Part shown: positions 1 to 11,920 of the stretch, piece after piece | Layout of the letters: each line of letters opens with the position of its first letter | How positions within the stretch are numbered: position 1 is the first letter of the stretch | Source of the DNA: Ophioceras dolichostomum | Lineage: Eukaryota; Ascomycota; Sordariomycetes; Magnaporthales; Ophioceraceae | Length of the DNA stretch: 60,266 bases | NCBI GenBank assembly: GCA_003049485.1 | Contig: PYST01000238.1 | Coordinates: 1 to 60,266, forward strand | Reading direction: 5' to 3' | Notes under the pieces: model-generated | The model's database searches: none | Seen by the model: only the letters and a program-made list of their open reading frames with translations | What the model was told of the DNA's origin: nothing | Translations under genes and position numbers: made by a program

Positions 1-2146
1 ACCCACCACCCACCAGCCCACCACTACCTCTACCAACCTATAGCTTACAATACCGAAAGGGCTAATAATAAGCAAAACTTCGCGTGCGGGGAACTACGAC
101 AACGAGCTCTGGTCACCTTTCCCCCATACTGCATGTTTCGGCCGAGTCTTATCTTTTCCCACAGAATCAACCCACGAGGCTGGATAATTGTGGACGATGG
201 CACCCTGATCTGGAGTTCTGGACCGAGATACACGCAACAACTAGCGCATGCTCAATATCAACGGATTTCAATGAGAACTCTACAAGTCCTCGTGATTAGG
301 CACTCGGGTTTACTTATGATTATCATCCAGTGACTAAGATCATTCGTTCCGACACTACTAGTATTCCGGCCAACCAACCACATCCGATCCAGATAGTAAT
401 GCATCCCCGGAATTTTGATAGGGGATCATATAGATGACGGATGATTATTATAGGCAACTTTTGCCTCGGTACACGGACGACTTACATTACATACTACCTA
501 CTAGTACCCTGCTACGTCAACCTTCCTGGCGTTGGACATGGGATGCTTTACTTCGCGGGCTGGTGATCTCTGAGGGTCAAATTTGTGCTATCTTTGAACG
601 ATCGAGCTTTTCCGGAGTCTTTCCAAGTCAACGCCGTTTCCTCAGTTTACGATTGAACTTCGGGTTTCTAGAACGGTGACTTGCGCAGCTAGGGGTCGTT
701 CGTGAGGCGATCTCACGATGTCTAAAGACCCTCAACTTCAGCCATGGTCCACTTGCTTATAGTCAACATGTCTCCCTGGATGATAGACTTGGAGTAGTGC
801 AATGTCTATGTTGATCTGGAGCGTCTCTAGTATCCTCTCTCTCTCTCTCTCTCTCTCTACCCGGTGTTTGTTGTGACAACTGTGTTTATTATACTTCCTC
901 TTTACTCGATTCCTCATTTATCCGTTAGGGAATTACGACGGCACGCCTCCAGATCTTCGCTTGTTTTTATTTCCCATTCCACACTGTAGCACAAAACTCA
1001 GTGTTTTTCCACCTGCAAGTTATCCGTGGCAATAGCACCAGAGGTCTATAGCTACCTATAGGCTATAATTAGCTCTCGGCGGCTTGGTAACCGCCGGTGA
1101 GTCTCGAAACAGCCTGCCACTCAACTCCTCATCTTCGCGATCAAAGGGGAAACTGACGAAAGGTCAGGACCAAGTTAATTGGGTTTGTCCCAGTAGCGTA
1201 CCTAGTCGAAAGAGCTGCTTTTGTTACCACTTCTATCGGAGGCGACCAGGGCGGGCTTAAGCCTGTCGGCATGATGACTACCTACACCACTGTCCACTGC
1301 CATCAAGCAAAGCCCCAAGCTAAAGTATTGCAGACGTACCTGCCTTATGGATCGGCATGGTCGCCTTCGTGCTTGCTGTCCTCAACATAGACCTGAATAG
1401 TCGTCGATGTGAGTGTAAGAGTCCATCGGTCTGCGTTCGGATCAGGCCGAACACAACCGCTTGCTACTTAACTACACATCTGAATATCTGGCTATGGAAA
1501 CTTTGGCGCGGCCGCCTCAGAGTCCATGTTCGTGGCTGATTGGCGGAAAGTGTCTACTTTCTGATATACTCTTACGGGTGAGAAGAAAATTTATGATCTG
1601 CCTTGGAGGCATCTCGGTCGATAACGCCTTGAGGGTAAGATTCTAACGACGCCCACAAAACCTCGGAAGCGCAAGCAGTTGATCTCTGACCCTAGATGGT
1701 CTTAGATCGATCAGGGATGGGATGGTAATGATTGACCGGAGAAGGATAATGAGACGGGGCTTTGCGGAACACTTGTACGGCCTCAAGTGGCTTGGATGAA
1801 TGTGTTTCGAGAAGCAACGCAATGAACTTAGACAAGATATAACGTGGAATATCTTCCCAGAGATAACGTAGTATTGGTTGAAGAAAGACAGCGTCGACGT
1901 TGTCAGTTGATGCGATCACATGACCACGCGTGCCCCTCGCTCCTCCTCCCCGCCTTGCTCCACTCAACTGCTGCCGAATGACGCGGGCGGCCCCATCATT
2001 TCGCAAACACATGTTCCATCAGCACTGGCCATAACCATCTTCTCGGACAACGCCGTCCATTTTGCGCCCAGCATACTTCGTACTGCTATTCCATTCTTTA
2101 TCTACAACAGAAGCACTCTAGTGACTCCTCGATTCCGGCTTCCAAA
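1..2146. other. Gene-free left flank
   Basis: I see no supportable gene here. All open frames are short, lack family resemblance and show no coding-like composition. The very start is CCA/CCCA-rich. A (CT)12 microsatellite lies at 835-858. The last 200 bases are the presumed promoter and leader of the SWIM/RING gene that starts at 2147. Confidence 0.6.
835..858. repeat. (CT)12 microsatellite
   Basis: Twelve uninterrupted CT dinucleotides in intergenic DNA, flanked by non-repetitive sequence. No function is implied. Confidence 0.9.
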
Positions 2147-3492
2147 ATGGGTGCTCAACTGCGGGGGCGAAAACGTAAACAACCGGAGGAGGACCAGGAG
2201 AAGCCTTCGTCATCGTACTCCGCGCCTGCGCCTCCTACGCCCAAGACCAAGAAGAGCAAGGAGGTCGATCCCAGCTACGAAGACGGCTCGCCGAGCAAAA
2301 AGGACGCCGTCAAGAAGGCGAAGAAGATCAAGCTAGGCGACACCGAGGACGAGAGGCGACTGAAGAGATTCCGGCCCAAGCCTCCGCAGTCTTTCTACGA
2401 CATCTTCGAGCGGGCTACATCACAGAGGTAGGTTACCTTGGGTCCTACCCCGCCCAACCCCCCTCTTCTTCGATCTGCCTTCCATGTTACCTACCTAGTC
2501 TGATATGCCCTCCTTTGCTTCTACCATCTAGGTTCTTCGTCCTCAGCCGCACGCGATGCGGCACCGCCGACTGCCCCGAGGAGACGGTTGAGCTCACCGG
2601 CTCCACCGGCAACGTCTACCACGTCCACATCTCGCAGACGCCCAGCTGCGACTGCCCTCACGCGATGAAGGGCAACCAGTGCAAGCATTGGCTCTATGTT
2701 CGTCGCTTTCGTCTCCACTCTCCTTTCTTTCCATCTCTTCCCTAAGTACGCGAGCTAACTTGCGATGCGCTTCCGTTTGCCACATGTGTGCAGGTGATGT
2801 CCCGCGTCCTCCGCGCCCGCTTCGACCTCGTCTACCAACTCGGCCTCCTCGGCAGCGAGCTGCAGGAGATTTTCGCCGGCGCCCCCGCCATACAAGTCAT
2901 CGCCGCGCTCGACTCCTCTTCCTCCCCGTCCTCCAAAGACAAGAACCGCAAGCCCATCGAGGGCGACTGTCCAATCTGCTTCGACGAGCTCGTCTCCGGC
3001 GGCGGCGTCGGTAAGGAATCGGACACGTCGATAGTGTGGTGCCGCGCCGCGTGCGGCCAGAACATGCACAAGCAGTGTCTGCAGATGTGGTCGGCCACGA
3101 AGCGCCAGCAGGTCGGGCAGAACGTCAGCTGCCCGATGTACCGGAGCCCGTGGGTGGGCGACGACGACAAGCCGAGCAATGTCAGGACGGACGGGCCGGT
3201 TAATGAGGAGGGGTATGTCAATGTGGCGGATCAGTTGGGGATTAGTACTGAGAGAGGTGAGTTTCTCCGAGATAGAGACAGACCCCCGAGTTCATTCCTT
3301 TGCTCGAAGATGAAGTGACCGGTGGCTGGCGGTGGGCATGTGGAGGTGGATGGGCACCTACCTAGAGGAGGACTGGGCTTTGATGACTGACTGACTGTTC
3401 CTTCGTTCGTGATATTGTTAGACTACTCGTCCTATTCCTCTGGGTTTGGGAGGTCCTCCGGAAACTCCTGGGGCCGCCGCCGTGGCTGGTAG
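2147..3492 (+). CDS. SWIM zinc-finger and RING-type zinc-finger protein
   Basis: Predicted protein of 326 residues from four exons: 2147-2427, 2532-2697, 2794-3256 and 3422-3492. All junctions are GT-AG and in phase; the last exon adds an Arg/Ser/Gly-rich tail ending at a TAG. Residues 1-90 are a Lys-rich basic region that looks like a nuclear localisation signal. The SWIM motif C-x-C-x8-C-x-H is C133, C135, C144, H146 and is split by the second intron just after it. A RING-like module starts at C208-x2-C211. Fungal SWIM/RING proteins of this layout are thought to be nucleic-acid or protein-binding ubiquitin-ligase-like proteins; the substrate is unknown. Oddity: where the family normally ends with a C-P-x-C pair, this protein has C262-P-M-Y265, so the last zinc ligand is missing. 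If the third intron were retained, the frame would stop at 3318. Confidence 0.85.
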
Positions 3493-4332
3493 TATGGGGG
3501 AGACGGAGATCCTCACATGGAGGGAAGAAGCCCTTTTTCCTTATTATTGCGCCATCACTCGCCTCATCTTTGCTTCGTCACACTCTGATTCCCCGGGGTC
3601 ATCCAGGTCTTGCCCTTGCGCTTCCTGACATCCCTTCGAATCACCAGCCTCCTCGTCACCCAGGAGGCGCGCCTTCCCTGCGATTTGCTTCGGGATGGCC
3701 AACGGACTGTCCTCCCCTCCCTCTAATTTCTTCTGCGTCCCGTTTTTGTTCTCAGCTTTTGTGGAATGTCGACCGGCGGATGTGACTCGGGTAGGTCGAC
3801 TGCACGCGATATCGAATCGGAGCAGGACGACGGCGGTCCGGGACGAAGGAGCCACCGGGTTACAGAGGATGGCGGCCTGGAGCAGGTATGTATCATCAAC
3901 GGCGAGCGGAGAGTTTGGCCCGTCTGTCTGGAACACTTGCCTTCGCGTTTTCTTTTGTGTGTGCATTCCTATTGCGCGCTTCGTTTTCCTCTCCTCTTCT
4001 CACCTCGAAAGAGGGAATAAGCATCTGGGAACACTGTGGATTTGATAGTTGCTTCTCCGGCAAGGATCGGACCCCCACGTTGGGTCGATGATGAATGATA
4101 TGTCCTGTGGCGCACTAGGCTGAGGTCACTTTTGCAAACTTTGTCCTGAATATACTTTCATTTTTTCATTCATTTACCACAACCCCATGTCGATTTTTTC
4201 CCTCGCGTTCTTTCCTTCTCTCCCCCTCGCACCTTCCTTGGTTGTTTTGTTGACGCTTCCCGCCCCGCATACAAACGCAACCCTCCAACGACCCATTCAC
4301 GTCAATCACCTTTGACAAAAACAGCACCCGCG
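3493..4332 (+). other. Intergenic region before the 2EXR gene
   Basis: No gene recognised. It holds the 3' flank of the SWIM/RING gene and the presumed promoter and pyrimidine-rich leader of the gene starting at 4333; T/C-rich tracts concentrate at about 4150-4260. Confidence 0.5.
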
Positions 4333-5780
4333 ATGACCTACGAAACGCCGCCCATTGCCTCGACGATCACCGGGGAGGGTCCCTCGCAGGAGGAGCACGA
4401 GCAGGGGCGCCGTTCTCCCTCTGCTCCGGCAATCACCACCGTGGTCAGGACCGCCACCAGGTCGGAAGGAGGAGGACGCGGCTTCCCGCAGTTCCGCAAC
4501 CTCCCCGTCGAACTCCGCCTGATCATCTGGCGCCTCGCGGCGATGCCAGGCCCGACCGTCCACTTCCTCCCCTTCCTCGACCCCGACCGCGCCCGCCGCG
4601 CCGCGGCCTCGTGGCAGTCCGCGGGCGAGGCCGACCGGCGCTCGGCGTCGTACGTGCGGTCGTGCCTGATGCGCGCCCACGCCGAGGCCAAGTACGAGCT
4701 CGTCAAGCTGTGGCGCGAGACCGAGAGCGCCGCCGTCCGGGTCGGGAAGCACGTCGGGGCGCGCCGCAACTACAGCGCGCTGGGCATGTTCGACCTCGAG
4801 CGGGACGTCGCGTGCTGCGTGTTCGACTATCGGGCTGTTCCGAGGCCGCTGACGCTTAATCTGGATACGGAGATCCAGCTGGAGCGGAAAGAGGAGCCGA
4901 CGGATGGGGAGGAGGAGCAGGAAAGGGAGAAAGAAAAAGAGGATGAGGATGAGGAAGAAGAAGAGGTGGAAAATGTATTGGATATTTGGAGGAGGGAAAT
5001 CAAGGGAAAGGAGAAGGAGCAGCTGAGAACGAAGATGATTAACGGCAGCCGGGGTGTGACTGCTGCTACTCCCACTTCTCCCGCTGGCATCCTGCTGGCC
5101 ACGCCGTCGTGCTACGGCTACGGCATGAGCCCCTACCCGAGCGCCCGGCACGCCGCCGTCCTGTTCCGGTGGGACTGGGGCCGGAACCCGGGGAGGTGCG
5201 TTTCCTTCGAGATATGCGTGCACTGCCGACGCGCGCACACCTGCCTGGGCTGCCAGTCGCGCCTGTGCTCGTACAGGCTGTCCTCGTTCGCGGAGCGGTT
5301 CCGGTCGCTGAAGCGCTTCTCGCTCGTCGTGGACGAGCCGCACTTCCCGCTCGCCGATCGGCCGGTCGTCATGGAGAGGGGAGAGCCCGCGGTGAAGCCG
5401 GAGGTGTTCGAGAGCGGGGAGCCTGGCGGCGTCTACTTTGAGCTGCTGGACACCAGGTCGAAGGTTTCTAGGGCGAGGTACACGACGCCTTTGCAGCTGC
5501 TGAAGCAGGTTCAGAAAGATTACGTGAGTTGTCTCTCTCTTCGGTCGCCTCTGTTCTGCCCGTTACATGCCATGATACCCCTCGTCCATCAATAACCTCC
5601 CTCTTCGTCTTTCTCTTTCACGCACGCGCATTTTGATCCAGAACATCAAGACTAACTAACTAACTCACATTCAAGACCGGACGAGCATTGATCGAGCGTG
5701 CCGACGATCCTGTCTTGTTTCGGCTACTGGTGCGACGGGACCCGCTGCCTCACGACTATGACGATGGAGATGTGCCTTGA
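4333..5780 (+). CDS. 2EXR-domain protein
   Basis: Predicted protein of 431 residues from two exons, 4333-5523 and 5676-5780. The 152-nt intron has a GTGAGT donor and a repeated CTAAC branch-site tract shortly before the acceptor, and splicing is phase 0. The first ATG of the frame is used as start. A typical 2EXR signature (Phe-Pro-x-Phe-x-x-Leu-Pro-x-Glu-x-Arg, then Ile-Trp) lies near residues 54-72. The 2EXR family is an abundant fungal family related to F-box-like N-terminal motifs; its biochemical role is not established. Around residues 180-215 there is a strongly acidic and Lys-rich low-complexity insertion, probably disordered. A Cys-rich stretch (CVHCRR...CLGCQ) near residues 295-310 could bind metal, but this is only inference. 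It is convergent with the NTF2-like gene 147 bp downstream. Confidence 0.8.
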
Positions 5781-5927
5781 TAACTTTTACGCGATGACTT
5801 TGTTCTCGATGCTCGGACAAGATTGGTAAAGGAGACTCAATGTAGTCCAAAGAGAAAGTCTTGTATCGCCTTAACAACCACCAAATTGCTCAACACTACG
5901 CCATCACTCTCCTCTCTGCCTTCGTGC

Positions 5928-7047
5928 TCATACACTTGATGTAGCACTCCGCGCATTCTCCTTGTCCCGCGCAGCCTTCAGCTTCATGTCCTCCTCCTCC
6001 GTCTTGGGCACGGTCACGAACATCGGGACCGTTACGGCGTTTAGCTTGCGGAACGTCTAGGGTAGAGGTACGGTAGAAGAAAGGTCAGTCAGTCAGTGCA
6101 TCAGTCAGTTAGTGATGCCCGTCTAGGATCTAGGGGGGCAAAAAAAACATCTATCCCTCCCATCACCCGGATCAACACGGCGGGGCGTAACGGCACTGCG
6201 TCGCACAGGAAGGTGGGTAAGGTAGCATGCAAACTCACATCAACAACTGCCCCCTCAGGCAACCTCCCACCCCACCGATCGACGAGCCTCTCGATTTTCC
6301 CGTCCTCCCCGACGTGGATGCTCACCACGCTGTCGATGACCTGCTCCTTCCCGATGCCCCGGACCGTGTATTTGTTGCTCAGCTCGAACTCGATCGGGTT
6401 CTTGGAAGAGGTCACCCTGTGCGACTGGATCCGGATCGGGTGGAACAGCGACACGAGGCCGTACCACTGCGCCTTGTAGTGCGCCTCGCCCTCGGCTTTG
6501 GTCAGGGGGTCGTCGAATGTCGCGGTGGGGGACCAGAGGGAGAAGTGTTTTAAGGTTGGGTTGCCTTCGAAGATCTGCATGGGGGGAAGTGAGGCGGGGG
6601 TGGATGTGGTGTTAGTGATGGCTGGCTGGCTCTGGACTTCGCTGGAGGGAGGGAAGGGGTAACGGGGTAGGAGAAGGTGGTAGTTGATGAGGTTTGCGGA
6701 GGAAGAAGACGTACGTCGAGAGTACTGCCAACCAACACTTTCTGGTGCTCGGAGAGCTTGACGCCTTCTGCCTCGTTGATGGTATTGTTCTTGATGTTAA
6801 TGGACGCGAACGATGGTGTGGGCGTTGCGCCGGTTCCGGTTCCGGTCCCTGTACCAGAGGCCGAGGCCGAGGCCGACTGCGGCTCTTTTTCCGTCCCTGA
6901 CTGCGGATTCGAGGCCATAGTTCGGGTCAAAGATGCAAAGGCGAATCTCGTCGCTGGTGGTTTGTAGCTGAGGACGCTCAGTTGGGCTGCGACGGGGCGG
7001 CGTGATGCTGAGCTGATGATTCTGATGATGGGAAGCCGAACATGCAT
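5928..7047 (-). CDS. NTF2-like (SnoaL-like fold) protein, possibly mitochondrial
   Basis: Predicted protein of 265 residues from three exons on the minus strand: 7047-6715, 6574-6239 and 6056-5928. Every junction is GT-AG and phase 0, with GTACGT and GTGAGT donors. The first 45 residues are rich in Arg, Ser and Ala with almost no acidic residues and look like a mitochondrial targeting peptide; translation from an internal Met near residue 44 would give a form without it. A low-complexity Ser-Ala and Gly-Thr repeat follows (about residues 56-75). The core, from about residue 112, has the pattern of the NTF2-like alpha+beta barrel: a helix, then a Phe-x-Asp-Pro motif, then alternating strands with a conserved Tyr-x-Ala-Gln-x-Tyr-Gly-Leu segment. 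Members of the superfamily range from enzymes to binding proteins, so the reaction is unknown. The C-terminal exon is Lys/Glu-rich. Confidence 0.78.
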
Positions 7048-8740
7048 CTGAGCGTTGGGACTCGACTACGATCATGGATTTAGGGGCCCAGAGAGATTCA
7101 ATCGCGACCTGACTTTCACGCCCTTTATTAACGTAATCGAAAGAGTTCGGCCATCGGCCGCTAGTTGGCTCGGATCCCGAGAGATCTTCTGAAGCTCTCC
7201 CCTTGGTACCTGAAGCTCTGCGGAAGGTCTCGACGAAGCTCCAGTGCTAGTAACATCCATGACTCTCGGTGACGTCACGACTTTGACCTAGGACCATCGA
7301 TGAGGAAAGAAACCCTATCAGCTTTCCCCGTGTAAGGAGTCCCGGTTCCCGTCCTGGTAGTTTTCGATTTCGGCATGGGCGTCGAGAGCAAAGCCTACCT
7401 GCTATCATTCAAGCCGGGCCTTGTCCTTCTTTTCATCGTACATCTCTGATCCCGACCACTGGGACCAAATTTTCCTCTCTGCACGTACAGAGCTAGGGAC
7501 TTGAACTGGTAGACCTCCAGGTAAACGCTAAAGGGCCCGTTTGTTCTTGGTCTTTGTGGCCATTGGGGTTTCAGGGCGCTGCGGGCTTAAATTGGGCGAT
7601 GAGCGAGGATATTGGAAGCTCTGCTGTTCGGGCTTGAATGCTCGACATCATTAATGAACTGGAGCTGAGCTGCCCGTAAGTCCAGTGGACCAATCACTGC
7701 TGCACTGCTGGGAGCACCACACCATGGCCGTGATGGGTCCCCAGGTTGAGCTTCGTTAGCACCAGAGGAACATGCGCATGCCGCCAAACAAACCTGCACT
7801 TTAAAAAAAAGGCCCCAAAAAAAACCGAAGACTCGAATGGGCAAAGATGAAAATCTCCTCCATTTACTCATCATCACCGTCTAGAAGCTGGTAGTGACTG
7901 GAACTATTAGCCTGGCCCAGCATCGAATGTGCTTCTGAGAAAACGATTGAGTCAGCACTGGCTGCCCTGCAGTAAGCCCCGACCACCCAAAAATTCGTTG
8001 TTTGCAACATGATCACTGATGACTCTCACCATTGATCGTTCCATTTGAGTCGACCTCTTTTGGTGGTAGTTCTCACTACCTACATTAGGTACCTAGGTAT
8101 CCTGCCCAAAGAGATCCCAGACCTGATCTGACCTTGCCCGGCGCCCTCAGTGACCTCCATCGCACCGAGGGCGGCACACACCCTGAATCCAGTCATGCTG
8201 AGTTAGCCGAAAGATCATCTTGGTCCTTCGCTGTGGCCTCGTGACCTCGTTACAGTGGAATCTCTTAGCACTCTGAATGTTCCCACGGCAGCGGGAAAGG
8301 TGTCGGGAGGGAAAAGAGAGTGCCGGAGACGGAGAAATCTTCAAAACAAACACAGTGAGCCGAAGTCCAAGTGGAAGTTTACTACTGTTCGCTGGTATCC
8401 TAGGATGCTCTCGCGTTGGGATGTCGGGCGTGCATGGGCAGTCGGTCGTTCCTGGCCGTGATGTGGAATCCAGAGAAGGCAAGGTGTCTTAAGAGAATTC
8501 GACTCCCCCTCTCGGCGGTGTCTTCTGCAGGAAGTTCCTGCTTCTTGAAAGCTGCAGACATTTTTCACATTTTTCATTTGCTTCGTATATGCGACTCCAG
8601 CTTCAACACAGTGCTCATACCAAGTGCTGCATGGTGACCTGCGGGTACTCATCGAGCTGTTGATCCCCTTTATCTATTAGTACCTATTTCTCTGGCCATC
8701 AACGGCGTGTTTTACCCGATTGCTGCCGTTATCGATCATC
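7048..8740. other. Intergenic region, divergent promoters
   Basis: No gene recognised. It separates the divergently transcribed NTF2-like gene (-) and MFS transporter gene (+), so both promoters probably lie here. Two A-runs lie at about 7803-7826. A palindromic TACCTAGGTA motif lies at 8090-8099. Confidence 0.5.
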
Positions 8741-11700
8741 ATGGTGCTAGGCACCTCGGCCGTGTTGGGTCCCTTGCGGACGGCTCGATCGGACAACGGT
8801 CGTTGGGCTGCTGCCGCCCAGACAACCACCAAAGGGCCCGCCTCGGAGCCGTACAATGACGATGAATACGAAGACATCGACTGCCTTTCGCCCCCGGAAG
8901 ACAACATCCCCGAACCCAACAACAAAAAGCGAATCGCCCTGAGCGATAAGAAGAAAGAGCCTAACGCGCGGTCCCGCTATGACTTCGACGGGTACGAAAG
9001 CGACTACGGGACGACTGGCGCGCCCATCGGCAGGACGTTGAGCAGACGCTTTGGCAACAGAAGCAGGAACAGGAACGGGCCAGAGGCAGGGGCAGGGGCA
9101 GTGCCACCACTGCCAATAGGTACTCGCCGCGAAGAGCCATCCGGTTTGCAGCACCAGCAGCAGCGAGATCTGGCGTCGCCTGAACCAGCCGCGCCGGCAA
9201 CGAGGGGAGGTGGCTACGGGGCAGGCATGCTGGACCTGCCCATCCGCCGTGCCTCCAGCTCGGCGTCGAAGAAGAGTAGGCGGTGGCTCGAAGACGACGC
9301 AATAGTGCGGAAAGGGCCATCCTCCGGCAAGCCTCGGCTCTCCTTCGTGCAAGGGGTTGATGATACAGACGCTTTCGAGGTCAAGCTCTCACGTCTCGGC
9401 ACCTCTGGGACCGGAGGCGGTGGAGGCGGTGGAGGTGGTAATGGCGGCCCCTCCTCCCCAAGGCTGGAGGATGCATACAGCAAAGAAGAGCAAATAGGCG
9501 AAGTCGACATGGTCGAGATACCGATCCGCGACGACACCGGCAGCCCCGAGATGAATACGAGGTCTCGGTCCCTGACCAGGAGAACCACAGAACGCACGAT
9601 ACCTCCCCACGCAATGGTGCGGAGCGGAGGAGGAGAGGATAGAGGAGGAGGAACCTTCACGATGCCCATGATGCCCTACGCCATGGTCGCCCCAGTCCCT
9701 CCACCAAAGGACATGCCTCCTCATCCAAGCAGCAACGGCAAAGGTGACGGTGACGATGATGACGACGACGCCGCCACCCAGAACAACACTAAAACGCGGG
9801 GTTTCCGACTAGTAGCCGTCGTATTCGCCCTCGCGCTCTCCGTCTTCCTCGTCGGGCTCGACATTAACATCGTCTCGGCCGCGATCCCGCGCATCACGAG
9901 CGACTTCAGCTCGCAGGGCGACATCGGGTGGTACGGCTCCGCGTTCCTGATGAACCTGTGCGCGTTCCAGATCCTCTTCGGCAGGCTGTACACGCACTTC
10001 CCGCCCAAGTTTGTGTTCGTCGCCGCGCTCTTCGTGTTCGAGGTCGGGTCGCTGGTCGCGGGCCTGGCGCCGAGCTCGGCGGTGCTGATCTTCGGGAGGG
10101 GGATGCAGGGGGTGGGGTGCGCCGGCATGCTGTCGGGCGCGCTGGTCGTCGGCGCGCTGGCCGTGCCGCTCGGCAGGAGGCCACTGCTGGCTGGCGTTAT
10201 TGGCGCGACGGAGGGCGTGGCGATGATTGGTGCGCCGATGATTGGGGGTGCGCTCACTGAGCGCGCGAGCTGGAGGTGGTGCTTCCATATCAACTTGCCC
10301 CTTGGCGCCATGGTCATCGCTATCATCCTGTTCTTCCTACGGCTGCCGCCTCAGCCGGCTCCGGCGCCTGACCTGGCGATCGCTCTTCCCGAGGAGAAGG
10401 GCCGGGGCCGGGGCCGGGGCCTGGCCTTCGCCACGAAGCTCGTCTTACTGGTCCGCAAGCTCGACCTGCTGGGCACCGCTCTCCTAATACCGATCATCGC
10501 GTTCCTACTGCTGGCACTGCAGCTGGGAGGCAAGAAGTACGACTGGGGCTCCCTAGGCATCATCTGCCTGTTCGTCCTGTCGGGTGTCATGTTTGGCGTG
10601 TTCTGCTGGCTCCAGCATCAGAGGCAGGACCGCGCCATGGTGCCGACGCGCATCTTCAAGCAGCGCTCCATATTGGCTGGCTTTTTCTTTATGATCTGCA
10701 CTAGCTCGGCACTCACTGTTATTGCATACTTTGTAAGTGTCATCCACACATCCACACGTCCCTGCCACGCCGAAAGACGAAGCTAACATGACTGCTGCCT
10801 CTGTCCACGATCTACACAGCTCCCCCTCTGGTTCCAGGTAGTCCTCCAAGCCTCACCCTCCAGTTCTGGAATTCGTATGCTGCCGATGCTCTTCGGCGTC
10901 GCCATCTCAGTCGTCACTTCCGGCTGCCTCGTCAGCGTCATCGGCTACTACGCGCCCTTCATGCTCCTCGGCTCCGGCTTAATGTCCATCGGCGCCGGCC
11001 TCCTGTCCTCCTGGAGGCCCGACACGCCCAACGCCTCGCTCGTCTTATTCCCCATCATGTTCGGCACGGGCATCGGCCTCTCCCTCCAGCAGCCCATCGT
11101 CGCCGCCCAGACGGTACTCCGCGACCGCGACGTGCCCCTGGCCACATCGGTGATCGTCCTCGGCCAGTCCCTCGGCGCGGCCGTCGCGATGGCGGTCGCC
11201 GACGCCATCTTTTCGAATCGCCTCTCCGTCAACATCCGCGAGCACGTCGGCCTCCGCTTCAGCACCCAGGAGCTCGCCAGGACGAGCCCCCCCGCCGTCA
11301 CGCAGACGGTCCTCAAGTCCGGTGGCTCGCTGACGAGGCTGACGCTAGCGTACAACGCGTCCATCACCCAGGCCTTCCTCGTCGCCCTCGCTATGGCCTG
11401 CCTCTCCATCTTCGGCGCACTCGCGGCCGAGTGGCGCAGCGTGAAGGAGGAGGAGAAGAGACGCAGGGCTGAAGAGTCGCTTGCTAAGAGCGAGCAGGGC
11501 TCCTTCCACCATGCGGGAGCGGCGGCGGGAGCAGGAGGGGCAGGATCTTCCTCACGTGCCTCTTCGCTTAGGCGCCGCCGGCCGCAGTCGATGCCCTACG
11601 ACGCTGATGGCCGGGGCTCATCATCGCCTTTCACTATCGGCGGCATGCACGATCATCATCATCCGCAGCAGCAAGGCACCGCCGACGCGCCACAGCCGTA

Positions 11701-11920
11701 CGACAGCTGCCAGAAAGGCGAGTCTCCGTATGGCGACGACCTGAACGAGGACTTCTGGAAGGATCATCTCAGATCCGATCCGTACGAGAAGAAGAACCAG
11801 CAGCAACAGCAACAACAGCAGCGGCTACCAGGAGGTCTCGGTCTGAGTACCAGCTACTACGGAGGCAACAACAGCCCTACGCCTACGTACTATGAGAAGG
11901 CACCTATTCGAGGAGGGTGA
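8741..11920 (+). CDS. MFS transporter, DHA2 (14-helix) drug/toxin efflux type
   Basis: Predicted protein of 1030 residues from two exons, 8741-10732 and 10820-11920, joined in phase 0 (GTAAGT donor, CACAG acceptor). About 350 hydrophilic residues, with acidic, Ser/Arg-rich and Gly-run segments, precede the first membrane helix near residue 356. The membrane part then follows the DHA2 pattern: a Leu-Asp-x-x-Ile-Val motif at the end of helix 1, a Gly-Arg-x-x-Gln-Gly segment in helix 4, the antiporter motif C with G-x-x-x-x-G-A-P-x-x-G-G in helix 5, and Trp-Arg-Trp-x-Phe-x-Ile-Asn-x-Pro before helix 6. About 14 helices are visible. The C-terminal tail is hydrophilic with His and Gln runs. Such pumps export drugs or self-made metabolites by proton antiport at the plasma membrane; no biosynthetic genes adjoin it. 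The start is the first in-frame ATG, and an upstream exon cannot be excluded. Confidence 0.85.

Noticed and set aside
7490..7550. Possible minus-strand tRNA: GTTCAAGTCC box-B-like sequence beside an AGGTC segment
   Set aside because: The T-arm bases cannot pair, no box A is visible at the right distance and no acceptor stem forms.
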